A stretch of 64,000 nt of DNA. Origin: Steromphala cineraria. Lineage: Eukaryota > Mollusca > Gastropoda > Trochida > Trochidae. The notes below the pieces were generated by a model that saw nothing but the letters and a program-made list of their open reading frames with translations, had not been told where the DNA came from and ran no database searches. The stretch lies in NCBI GenBank assembly GCA_916613615.1, contig OU744720.1:9341749-9405748 (forward strand), written 5' to 3'. The translations under genes were made by a program, and so were the position numbers. Shown one piece after another: positions 50,445 to 61,662 of the stretch (position 1 is its first letter; each line of letters starts with the position of its first letter).

Positions 50445-51645
50445 TACTCATGTCCAAAAGAAAGTTGACATCGTTTCAGAAGTTACACTGAAGAAAAAAT
50501 AAGACATGCTAATTGAAATAAATGCTTTATTTGGATTGAAAAATCATTTTGCAAAGAAACTGTTTTAGTTTCATATCAGTAAATCATTCAAAATAGAAAA
50601 TATTTAGCCTCAAAATGACACTAGTTAGGAAACTGAGAAAATTACAGCAGGTGAGATAACAGAAATAATACAAAAATATATCTTCAACCCAATGATATTG
50701 AAGAGTCAATATCAAGTATGTTCTTCTTGTGCATCAACGCATGCCTGAGCACGGCGACGCATCGATGTTGTCAAACGTCGAATGATGTTGGGGGTGATGT
50801 TTTGCCAATTTTCAAATAGACATCGTTGCAAGGCTTGAAGTGTTTCTGGTGTCACCTGTCGTTGTCTGATTTGTCCTCCAAGATGATCCCATACGTGCTC
50901 GATGAGATTCATGTCTGGAGAACAAGTTGGCCACGGCAGAGTCTGAATGTTGTTATCAGCCAGGTAATTCTGTGTTATTGCTGCTGTATGTGGTCTTGCT
51001 TTGTCGTGTTGAAAAATCACACTACATTGTTACTGCTGTATGACCGGTACCAGGGCAGGTATCGGTAGGTACACTGTATCGATATACCTCTGTTCCGTCA
51101 GGTTGCCTTAAATAATCACTAGCCTCGTTTTAGTTTCATCACAAATGCCTCCCCATACCATGACACTCCCGCCGCCAAATTGCTGATATTCACACGGATT
51201 CTGCCACAGCTAGGTCTGTCTGACGTAGGACCCGTTTGTCTGAAAGGCTGCATTAGTTTGTAAACTGAAAAACGGCTGCAGTTAAAGGTTGAAGCGATTT
51301 CGGCATTGTTTGCTCCCTGGTGGGCCATTTCTATGGCCCGTTGTCTTTGAACGGTTGTCAACCTAGGCATTATTGTGTGTGTTTTTTGTTGCTGTGTTTT
51401 AAACGTGTCTTAGCAGCTACTTTAGACGAATTTGTTCACGTGCATATCGTGGTTCTCGGGGCAAATTTATGTTTTCCATTTTTATCGTTTTCTGTCAAAG
51501 TTTATGGAATAAAGTGTGTTTCGAGGATGTGTTACCTTTCTTGGATCACAGTTACACGTAGATCGGTTCATTTTTACTTTAGAAAACAGCCCATAATTAA
51601 CCAAAACAATTTTTTATTTTGTCAACTTTCTTTTGGACATGAGTA
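50445..51645 (-). mobile_element. Tc1-like DNA transposon, internally deleted
   Basis: A 1.2 kb element with perfect inverted ends TACTCATGTCCAAAAGAAAG and following bases through GTTGACA, in a TA-rich target. With the flanking TATA the match is about 30 bp. It encloses a broken Tc1-type transposase on the minus strand. The perfect TIRs suggest recent, possibly trans-mobilised activity. Confidence 0.9.
50712..51370 (-). pseudogene. Tc1-family transposase pseudogene (DD34E type)
   Basis: The N-terminal part (51119-51370) starts MPRLTTVQRQRAIEMAHQG and carries the first helix-turn-helix (NNAEIASTFNCSRFSVYKL), then TSDRP. The reading then jumps abruptly to a segment ending FGGGSVMVWGG in another frame, so the second DNA-binding helix and the first catalytic Asp are missing. 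The C-terminal part (50712-51020) keeps HDKARPHTA, with the second Asp. Exactly 34 residues separate that Asp from the Glu of IEHVW, the DD34E spacing of Tc1 transposases. Stops also interrupt the region 51021-51118. The protein cannot be active, but the element could be moved in trans through its intact ends. Confidence 0.92.
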
Positions 51646-53530
51646 TATATAAACATATCTCCTAATTATATCCTGCACTAAAACTGTATAAACTTTTATC
51701 GAGATGTTTATTTGGCAGTACAGTATAGATCATGACAATGCCACTCTGTGAACGGACTAATTCCAACCAGTTCTCAATAGTTGGAATAATGGGCACTTCT
51801 TAAACTATGAAATTAACCTTAAATAATTTATATTTTTGGTCAAATGTTATGAAAGATATATTGTTTGAACAGTTAGTTTAGAACCAATAGATTGTTGTAT
51901 CTTTTGTCATATACTTTCTGTCATTTTAATCTGTTTGGTGTGGAATATTTTTACAAATTGTACAGAATGGTTAGTGGCTATTGTTAAGGATATCTAAAAT
52001 TGACTTTAATTAGATTAGCGTTTGCATGATACAACAAAAGAAGAGTAGCTTCCTAAACCTTGTGCTTCGTCTTCCGCTATAGCGCTTTTTCTAAAGCAAT
52101 AATTAAATAGAACATCTTTAGTTCATACAATAAAAGACAACTTTAGAAGTCTTGAACTTTAACTTCGATCTTAATGTCAACATTGTCATGGATATGATTC
52201 ACAAATTATGTATTTGAAATCTTAAGGAGTAGGGTTAACACATAAATACGGTTAACATGATACCTCAGAAACCTATTCCTTATTTTAAAATGTGACTAAA
52301 CGGTGTGGGTAACTTACATCTGGGGACCTTCAAGGTCAACCAAAACATGACCACTTTTACTTGTATTTTTGAAAACAAGCTTAATTTTGACCTTGTTGTA
52401 ACTGTGACTAATGTCAGATTGTAACAAAACCTTTCCCAATTATTTGTAATTCTCCATATATATAGTTCGTATATCTTCGAGTCTCGAGTTATTATGTATA
52501 CACGGGTTAGTATAGTCATTGCAAAATTGTTGACCTTGGCCTTTGACATTACATATGAAGATGTCAAAACAAACCCCTAAAGGTATTATGAGTTGGTTGT
52601 GGATAACACTTCTGAAAAGCTTTAGTTAGAGCTATACAAGTGCTGCGGTGCCATCAGAAACTGCACAAACCTGACTTACTTACCTGAACTTCTTACTGTG
52701 ATTTTCATATTCTCTGATGTCCTCAACAATGAAGGTTTACGTCCAATCAGTAGTCAAAATGCACAAGGAGCATTAGATTCTACTTTTCAGTGGTAAGTGG
52801 TATTAAATTTAGTTATCGCTTTGTGGTAATCGTGATCCCCTTATCCTTTGAAGGACAGGAACAATAGCTAAAAGGTCAATGAAGTTCATATCATGAGGAT
52901 CGTTTGTCACTTTGTTGGTGTCAGGAGGTAAGGCTTTGTCATTTTATATATAAACCAAAATAGTCATAGTTTGAGGAGGAAGCCTCAACACAGCTCATAA
53001 TGATAAGGACATACGCACGTGTACGGCATCCGGCGTTTGCATAAGAATCACGTTTGGGTTTATGAGAAATTGATAAATGTGAAAGGGGTTTTCTGTGAAA
53101 CTTATATCATTAAGAGAGACTGATGGAACGGCTGTTAGTATTGGAATCAATATCTATATTCTATATTTTTTATTTTGCTTTTCTGACCTAAAAACGGAAG
53201 TTAATGTTTGTGGATAATGACGCGCGTAAAACATTATGAGCAAGGTTGGAAGAGTATTAAATACCGATGTTTGACTCAAAAGCAAATCTAACCTAAGACC
53301 GGAAATCAATTGACAATAAAAATCTGAGAGACAGGGTAATTAATCAGGTAATTAATTATCTTATTCTTGCCATCAGATAGAATTACCCATTTCACTGTAC
53401 AAACCAGATGCTTTCAAATCTAATGATCTTACGATTCTCAATGGCCAAATGGGTTCGTGTTCATCCTTTTGGGAAGCCTGGTGACTGTACATGATTACTA
53501 CAGGATTTACATCCAACGTTGAATGTCAAT
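51646..53530. other. Non-coding stretch with possible degraded repeats
   Basis: No gene recognised. The stretch at 52320-52570 has phrases such as GACCTTCAAGGTCAACC and TGACCTTGGCCTTTGACATT, common in degraded invertebrate repeats. I cannot name a family. Confidence 0.4.
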
Positions 53531-53712
53531 GTCCAAGTTCATGACATTGGGCATCAGAAATCAGCAATTTATGGAGATTGGAATCTACCTGCCTGAACTC
53601 TGGTTACTCAGGCATCAGGGATGGAGATTTAGGATGGCTCTTCTATTGGCACTTCATGAGGTCTATAACGCATTTTGACCCTGTGATAAATTAGATTCGT
53701 GCAAAGTCAAAT
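53531..53712 (-). repeat. Antisense family R repeat fragment
   Basis: Read on the minus strand: TTTGCACGAATCTAATTTAT, ACAGGGTCA, GCCATCCTAAATCTCCATCC, TGATGCCTGAGTAACCAGAG, GTAGATTCCAATCTCCATAA, then ATGTCATGAACTTGG. The same landmark order as the units at 33.7, 43.9 and 48.9 kb, in opposite orientation. Confidence 0.8.
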
Positions 53713-54121
53713 GGTACTATCTTTGTATGTCAATGAACATACAAACCAGCTGAGCCTTCGACTAGTCACATATAGCTTGATCATGGTACGGTATCAGTCT
53801 CATTTAACCACGATTAATGAGTCATTTAGTTGTATTATAAAACGCCTCATAGCCTGTTCTATGTTGGTTGAGGTAATTTCAGGTTAAACGCCATCATCGC
53901 GATTATTTCACATCACGGCTACTAGAATCATAGCAGTTAGAAAGTCCACAAACGCAATTCTTGCTAGGCATGGCGGTGAAGACTGCGGGCATCGGCTTGA
54001 ACTAGCGAACCAGAGTTGGAATTAAAGACTTGAATACAATATTCATAATTGATATGAAACTATTAGGAAACCGTATGTTGGTTTCACTAATACCTGACTT
54101 AATTTGATAATTATTAGCAAA

Positions 54122-54270
54122 TAGTCCAGCAGATATGTGAAGAATTTATGTACAATTGTGCCTTTAATGATACAAGCATGAAATTTGGTACACAGTAAGG
54201 GGGTACCCTTAGAGTGAAATTTGGATATAGGGACATTCCAGATTCCCTCAAAGATGTAAATGGCGGCTAC
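54122..54270 (+). repeat. Left arm of inverted repeat bracketing the DIRS nest
   Basis: Starts TAGTCCAGCAGATA, then GATACAAGCATGAAATTTGG, ATATAGGGACATT and AAATGGCGGCTAC. The inverse of these landmarks, in order, is at 57847-57982. Diverged, with indels. Confidence 0.7.
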
Positions 54271-54384
54271 AAATTAATGAATGAAATAAGTTAATGAATT
54301 ATAACAACCAGTTCAAATCCTTATCACGTGTGTTTGGTGTAAAACACAATTTAGGTATTATGTAATTACGTGTTGTGCATTTTC

Positions 54385-54656
54385 TATCAGTCTAAGTAAA
54401 CCATGCCTCAATAATACTCGTTTCACTCCGCTATTGAATCTAGCAAGATGTAGTAGAAGGTAGCGTCAGCCGATCTTTGGAATTGACCAATCAGGGATCG
54501 TCTTATCAAGCTGAAATAGTATGCATTCGCTCATATAACGTTGGAAGGCCATAAATCGGCGGAAGGTTGGCTGAGGCGACCTGCTACTACATCTTGCTAG
54601 ACTCAATATCGGAGTGAAGCGAGTATCATTGAAGCTAGGTTTATTTAGACTGATAT
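54385..54656. mobile_element. Foldback MITE with ~110-bp arms
   Basis: The left arm begins TATCAGTCTAAGTAAACC and passes through TCTAGCAAGATGTAGTAG. The right arm is the inverse, ending TTTAGACTGATA. The arms cover about 220 of 272 bp, so the DNA can fold almost fully. No coding capacity; target duplication not clear. Confidence 0.85.
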
Positions 54657-54959
54657 GCTATGGTTTTATTTCATACTGACTCCACAGGACTTCAGGCTTT
54701 GCTTCTGGATAACACATTTGTTCAAAAACTCTTTTTTCAGTTTCAAAATATTTTCCATCCAAGACTGCATTAGTGGTGCTGCATATTGCGTGACCGACAA
54801 TGGCTAATAAACAATTCATTTTGAATCAACAGGCTAGAATGCTACTTGTCTAATTGAAAGATGTGCTTTTTATGTCAGGAAAAAACAGAAGAGGCTATTT
54901 CTTGTCCCGCTTAATCCAAGTAAAATATAGTTCTGAATAGGCGGAGATATAAAATGGGC

Positions 54960-57480
54960 TCTAGCTCTCTACTATGCGCTCGGATCCGTGGCGGGATGTT
55001 TTTTTCTGGGATGGTCCAATCTCCTGGTGTTGATCGGTGGGAACCTGAGGTACGCCTCAGGTTCGATAGGTAAGCTTTTCATCTGAGGAATTCAAGAAGC
55101 CCTCTGCCAGGGACAAGAGCAGTTAAACAGCAGGACTTGACCAACAGGCTGGCAGGAGGAGTGGAGATCGGGTTCGTTCAGAGCGGGAGGTCAGCCTACC
55201 CCTTCCAGGCAGCAGGCGTGTCCTTTCGTATCAGGGTTCTTGGTGTATTGGCATCAGTTTCGTCTGGACCCTTTTGTATGTCACTTTCTGAAGCGGGGGT
55301 TCCAGATACCAGTTTCGTCTCTGCCCACCTCTCACCTGCGACTCAACGTGCACCGCGGGCGGTAGACAGGCTCAATGTTACGTTTGAACAGTATCCAAGG
55401 GGGTAGTGAAGAAAATCCCGGTCAAAAACCTTTTAAAGTTGGGGTTCTACTTCCCTATGTTCATCCCACCCAAGAGATAGGAGAAAATAGCAGCTGATTA
55501 ACGACCTGTCAAAATTAATCCTCCTTAATTAATTAACCCGCCATATCTTTGTCACTTGTTTTTGTTATCAGTCATGCTGTTGCTGGAGCCCTAGAATTGG
55601 AGAACGCTTACTTGCACATTCCCATTTCCGAGACCACCGGAAGTACCTCAGTTTCGTTATGTCGGAGCGTCATTCTCAGTGGAATGTGCTCTCATTTGGA
55701 ATATCATTCCATCCGTGGCTTTTCACCAGGGTGACTCAACAACAGTGAACTTTCTTCTCGCTCACAATGTCCAGTTCATCCCATCCGTGGACGACGGATT
55801 CAATATCCATCACTGATCGCTCTGTTTCGGAGATTAGGGTTGCTGATTAAACTGTCCAAGTCAGACCTTAAAGGGGCAGTAGCACGTTTTAGGGGGAATA
55901 TAAGGTAATGTGAGGAAAATAAAAATAAATGGTTCCAATCTAAAGACAATGTATTTAAACTAAATGAAGCAGTAATAATTCAAATATATAACGTAAAGTC
56001 TAGCCATGCGATGCCTTTATCTTACGCAAAATGAATTAAAGGTGTTCACAAAAAAATGACCGCCAATGGATTTTATGTGAATCCTCATACTTTGTCCTCT
56101 GACTATTGGTGATTAGCTTGTGTAATGATATTGATGACACTGTCAATATAATACATTTAGCATTAACTTACAATTATCAGTGAAATAATTAAAATATAAA
56201 ATTATCAAAAAACGTGCTACTGCCCCTTTAAGCCAACCACCTCCCTTACTTTTCTGGGCCTTATTGTGGACACTGCTCAGTCCCAAGCTAAAGCATGGAG
56301 CGAATAGACTTCTTGCTCTGCTAGGACAGATCATCGGGCTGCTCACCAAAGTGCAGGACCTAACTTGAAGGGGCCAGCTGCAGTTGCGACCATTTCAGGT
56401 CTTCCTAAACGTGCACGTCCGGGGAAGGTGTCCAGACATGTGTTACCGCTTCGCCATGACCTCAGGGAGGAGGCGAATGTCTTCAGAGGTGTCCCGCTCC
56501 ACCCAACACTAAAGAAGATGGGAAGCGCAGCTTTGGATAGAACAAACTGTAGGTGTCTGGTCTCAGAGTCAGTAGGCTCTGGTGATTGTCCCTGAGCACT
56601 TACTTTCGGTAGTCTGCAAGCCCTTATTCGAGATGATCATCCTATGCCTAAAAGTTAAGACAGTTTATTGGTGGCGATGGCTTTTGGCTGCCAGGATTTC
56701 AAAGCTGCATGCTTTGCAGGCTGATTTGCTTTGCTGTGAAGTTAGGGATGAGGGAAGAGCCAGAAAGGAACTTGAACCGGACTCGTGTGTAAGATCTAGG
56801 GGTCTGATGAGTGAGGCAGGGTGTTTCACATTCACGCCCTTGCATGATCGGCATTCCCTGCGGACGAAGAGTGCAGTTTCTCTGTCCTGTTCCAGCTCTC
56901 CGTATCTAGTCGGAATGCACGCATTCCTTCTGCAGCTGAGTACAAAGAAGACAGACAGTGTATTCAGTGTCTATCTGCAGTCTGCTATCCTCGAGACTTA
57001 CAAAGGCTCGGGGGGTGACTGCAACAAGCTGGTTCAAACTTTTACGAGATCTGTGCAGTCTCTGCCAACATAGCGTTTAACATCAATATTGCTGTAGCAG
57101 ACATCCGTCGGCTGTTTTTGGAATTCATACATGGTCTATGCAAACCACTACTCTCGAGACGTTTCTATGGAAGACGGACATTGCAAGGATGGTGCCTCAG
57201 GTATTCGCTTAGCAACGCACTTCAGTACTTGCTACCCCAGAGGGATTGCAGCTCACCGTTAGATCGCATTCACATGTTGGTGTTTTAAAAAAACTTCAAA
57301 TCGCTTTTTCCGTTGAGTTGGTTGTCGTTCTTCCTTGTTCGGGGCTTGTAACACCCTTTAACGGTGGCCCGGACCCCTTACCATAAGTTTGACTGTTGAG
57401 GTGGCTTTCTTACTGCTTGGGTCTCGCAGCCCTTTACCACTAGTCTGGACTTCAGTGAGTCGGAGATGGAAATAGTAAGT
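54960..57480 (+). pseudogene. DIRS-type (tyrosine recombinase) retroelement, degenerate
   Basis: A GC-richer island with plus-strand fragments of a DIRS-like polyprotein. The RT region is at about 55400-55870: NAYLHIPI (55603-55626), then in another frame HRKYLSF and WNVLSFGIS, and a catalytic box that reads SVDDGF where YxDD is expected. FLGLIVDT follows just after the nested MITE. A tyrosine-recombinase part lies further right: ARISKLHAL (56690-56716), the usual first-Arg motif of DIRS recombinases, and NHYSRDVS near 57143-57166, which resembles the motif holding the catalytic Tyr. Frameshifts, stops and the MITE make it non-functional. The exact ends were not determined; the sequence up to about 57660 may still be element. 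It differs from the minus-strand remnant at 17-18.5 kb. Confidence 0.82.
55868..56231 (+). mobile_element. TTAA-flanked MITE (family A), copy 3, nested in the DIRS RT
   Basis: A 364-bp copy of the AGGGGCAGTAGCACGT family. Removing it with one TTAA leaves continuous retroelement-like coding text on both sides (SDL before, FLGLIVDT after). This confirms TTAA as the true target duplication and fixes the element ends. Confidence 0.95.
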
Positions 57481-57846
57481 TAAATAATGGTATGTATTTT
57501 AATAAACGTCATTATTTATATTTTCCTCACCAATCTTTCTTTCCCACCCTTGCCTCCCTTCCTGCGAGAAGGTTGGCTCTGGTGTCCGTTCTCTGAGGCT
57601 TGGTCACATGACCAAAGCCAGCACAGGGACAGATAACTCCTGTCTTCTTTGATCTGTGTCATCTTGTTGAAAGATAATTAGAAATTTCGAAAATCTTAAT
57701 ATTGAGTGAAAAATAAAGACCAAATAATGTTTTTTGAGTCTTTTGACTTAAATTATCATAATAAACACAAAAATCCTTGGTGCGCTTCTCCAAGTACTAT
57801 GACTTAGACAATGTTATCTAACTCTCAGAAAGCCGCCATCTTTGAA

Positions 57847-57982
57847 TGGCCGCCATTTGTGTTCTAGGAATAAATTTAAATGTCCCTATATCTCAAAATC
57901 TTTATAAAATAATGCTCTATCAGTATACCAAGTTTCATACTTGTATCACAAAAAGCACAATTTCACACTATCTGCTGGACTA
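57847..57982 (-). repeat. Right arm of inverted repeat bracketing the DIRS nest
   Basis: The inverse of 54122-54270, ending ATCTGCTGGACTA. The span between the outer ends is about 3.9 kb. Either a larger TIR element that later received the DIRS insertion, or two independent repeat copies in opposite orientation. Confidence 0.7.
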
Positions 57983-59946
57983 AAAGAAGTAAAGTATGTA
58001 AATCTAAAAACCGAATTTCAAAGGATGAACTCTTTCCATATAAAATCAATTTATTTTGGACAATCAAATCCCGTTAATATTGGAGGAATATATCAAAAGA
58101 ATGTAACACGTTCATACAAAGAGTTCGACGCCTCAACTATTGAGTCCGTGATCCATTTGTCCTTTATATTAATTTGAAGGTGACATTAAGGTTCGACACA
58201 TTTTTTGGAAAACATCTTTTTCACTATCAAAATCGCGCAGGATAATGCAATGACAGGATCAAATGTGAAGTATGCTTAGGGTAAACATGCATGATTGGCT
58301 TCACATCATTATGATTAACCGATATTAAACAGTCTGATGGTTTTCAATAACTTCAGAAGCCCCTGGCATTAGCTTCACTTAGTTGAAACTTCCCTTTTCA
58401 AAAGCCAAATTCCAGTTTCTTGTGCGTTCGGGACGATTGAAGGCAAAATCCTTTGAATCATCGACCAGAGAGAAAAGTCTCACAGAGATCAAAACACGAA
58501 ATATTACATGACATATAAATGGCGATGAAATCTAGCTATAGAAACCATTACTTTGTAAGGGTGTGCGCAAAGCTATTTTAAAAGAAGGAAAATGGAAAGG
58601 AATTGTGAAATATAGAAAATACATTAAGATATATGTGATGTTAGCTTTGATAATTCGAGACTGAGATTTGATGATTGTTCGGTCTTAAAGGTTAATGTGA
58701 CTTGAGAGCATTTCATCTTCACAACACATTACTACGTCTCTTTGCATTGTTTGTTGCTTGATAATCCTGGAATGAGCGTGCACACTACACATATTCTTTA
58801 ATGCGAATACAAGCTTTTGATAATCGAAATTTAAGGAGAGATACTTGTTAATCTACAGAACTCAAAATCACTACAAAGGTCGGTGTAAGGTTGATTTGCA
58901 CGTGTGTACGTGTGTAAATCAGTTTTAAGATACTAAGATTTGGAAGTTAAAACCCTTGTCCTTATTTTCTCTCACTTTAGAACACATTTAAGAGACATGT
59001 GATTCAATGCCGATCCCCATTAAAATGTAGTTGTTTAATAGTATAGTTGATATCCCTGTTCCCTTTTGAAAATATGTGTTGTGTTAAACCTATTGTACTC
59101 ACTGAGAATAAAACCCTTGACATTTGAAGGATCGTTGTTTTAATGACATTTTCAAACTGTCGGAATGGTCTGACATAAGTGTGGTCAACTAGATTGAGAA
59201 GAGGTATTTTCCGGAATGGCAGCGAACTGAGTAAGTAAGAGTAGTTCAGCACGGAACTCAACTGTCAGAATGTGTCTTCTCATTAGGTCTAATTATAGAG
59301 CCTTCATTCACCGTAGCTTGGAGACAAATTACGGAATTTGTTTTCTTATAAAAGTATGTCTTGACCAAAACACGTTATATTGTAGCATAGATAAGTGCAT
59401 GTGCTATTTCCTTTTACTAATTTAAATTAAACGAAGATGTGTTTATTTTTGCGTTTGGTGAACACTGCAAGTGATGAATTAAGAACATTAAATACGAAGA
59501 TAATAAGTCCTTGGTTGATTTAAGACACTGTCAAGAAGAAGCTCAGTGAAGGGACTTACGCATTGATTAGCTTTGTTAAATTTTGAAAAGAGACAGATAA
59601 AGGAAGTAAATCAGGATAATGACCCAGTCGAGACCAATTACATAGGATATAAAGCAAATTCTCATCCAATATATAACTAGTATAAATACTACTCTTCCTT
59701 GGCTTACTCAGTACCTACGTCAACGGTAGTCCTGCCATCTCCTCGACGCTGCTTTACAATACTTTGCAATTATAGTATCACTAATGATGTAAATGATAAC
59801 ACTCTTAAGACAATGGTGATTTATATTCAGTGTCAATATTGGTATACAGTCAAAGCCTTAGCTTCATCTGCCTTTGAAGAAAATCTGCATCTCAGCGAAA
59901 AAATCTATGTTGATTGTGTCCAACTGGTTGATTACATGTATGACAG
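57983..59946. other. Non-coding stretch, nothing recognised
   Basis: No gene, RNA gene or repeat family identified between the DIRS nest and the second long-TIR MITE. Confidence 0.5.
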
Positions 59947-60296
59947 CATTCTCTCCCTACAGAGGCAGATCAAGTCATGTTGATTAAGCCTCTGTTAAAT
60001 TACGCCGATCTTGTGGGAAAGAATGGGAGATGCCTGTTTGGAGGTAATCAAAATTAGTTGGACAATCAGCGTCGCTGTTTTTAAATCGTCATTTTGGCTA
60101 CTGAAACAAGGCAAAGGCATTGTTATATGACCCACCCTATCCATGCAAGAAGCCTTGTCATTTGATAAAGAAATTCAAAAGTATTGTGATGAAAGTTTTT
60201 TTCGCCAGGGGAAACTGCCGGAACCCACGGATTTCGGCGTAATACAACAGAGGCTAAATCACAAATGACTTGATCTGCCTTTGTGGGGAGAGAATG
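59947..60296 (+). mobile_element. Long-TIR MITE (Mutator-like candidate), copy 2, with 9-bp TSD
   Basis: A 350-bp element, CATTCTCTCC to GGAGAGAATG, with about 70-bp TIRs. It is flanked by a perfect 9-bp duplication, GTATGACAG (59938-59946 and 60297-60305). Long TIRs and a 9-bp duplication suggest Mutator-like mobilisation (family knowledge). Same family and orientation as 17588-17946. Confidence 0.92.
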
Positions 60297-60540
60297 GTAT
60301 GACAGTAAACACCAGACAAATTGACCAATGTGTAATTAGAGCATGGGAAAAATATAGACGCATATGTCTACCCGTGATGATCTCTTCAGTAAATGTTCAG
60401 CTCTGCACCTCAAAAAGGGTTGAAAGACAAACAGAAGACATTAACTGTACGCGTTGTTTGAGAATTATGTCGCTTATCACTTTCAACACACAACGTAAAA
60501 CAAGGTTTAAAAAAAGAAACTTTAAATTTATACATAAACT

Positions 60541-61397
60541 TCAGTTAGCTTCCACTTTGTAAACGAGATATTTAGCCGTCCGTATGTACGACGGAAGTAA
60601 AGTGACGGCAAGCGCGTATGAATTTGGAGAGTAACCCCTTGTGAAATCCTTTGTAGAGAAACATTCATTTTTGGGATGGAATGTTTTTACAATGTAAACA
60701 AAAACCAATTCGTGACAGGGAAAGTTTTTTCTCGTTATATAAATTGTGTAATTATCTCGCTCGAGAATTACCAAATCAATATAACTCAGAAAAAATAACC
60801 CGTCATTCCAGCCATTCCCCTTCATTCTTAAGATTACACTTTGTTTCGTGTTGTTCATGTAAGTAACTACAAAATCAATTGAAATTGTCTTAGATGCCTG
60901 AATTAAAACAAAATTATAACACATAAACAAAGAAACGCATTGCAGAAAACACATTTGTACATTTTTATAAGTCATGATGGCCCGAGTAAAGAAGACATTG
61001 TTTAACATGTATTGTAGAATGAAAGCATATTACATGTGTCAAAGGTCATGGTCAATATCCTTAAGGTACCCTGTAACTCAAAAGTCCAGTGCTCCAGATA
61101 ATGTTTCGACCTATTGGGTTTCTGTTTTTGATACAATTGACTCGAGAATTGAGTACCGTCGACTTTGATAGCGCACTTAAGGAACATTTGGACATTTGGG
61201 TATTTCATATGAGAAAGCGGCTTGAGTCTTCGACAAAACTGCCAACTTAGTAATTCATTTATCAAAATACAAAAATGCATAGTTAAAAGGGGATCAATGA
61301 GTTTAGGTGCGTTGGAGTTTAACACCACGTTTACTTTCAGTATAAAACTTACCTTTCGGTTGCTTGTATTATTACAGGGACAAAGCCTGCAACACAA
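60541..61397 (-). other. Two adjoining open frames of uncertain coding status
   Basis: On the minus strand a 131-codon frame (61002-61397) runs into a 155-codon frame (60541-61008) with a frame change near 61005. No domain recognised. The second has a hydrophobic stretch near residues 20-36. Both strands are rather open here, which weakens the coding case. It could be a broken gene or chance. Confidence 0.15.
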
Positions 61398-61590
61398 TAG
61401 TGGCTATGCATTGAAACCTGCGAGCATCGGCTGGCACAAGCGAACCATGTAGTCGAATGGACTTTAAAATGTTAATGATTTGATTTTAAATATCTACTAC
61501 AGACGTTCCACCTGATTGTTAGAAGCATTCAATAACCGAGTATCGAGCACAAGACGATTATGGATATGCTTGATTCGTTAAGGAGGTATA

Positions 61591-61662
61591 TACGCCGATC
61601 ACTTGTCCTGTGTAACCCGGGTTTGCGGTTGTAAAGTAGAATGAAGTGTATCGGCGTATTTA
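61591..61662. repeat. Short imperfect inverted repeat
   Basis: TACGCCGATCAC at 61591 pairs with GTGTATCGGCGTA near 61647-61659, separated by about 45 bp that include CCCGGG. Role unknown. Confidence 0.5.

Noticed and set aside
51320..51652. 110-codon plus-strand ORF
   Set aside because: Runs antisense to the Tc1 transposase start and through the TIR; a shadow frame.
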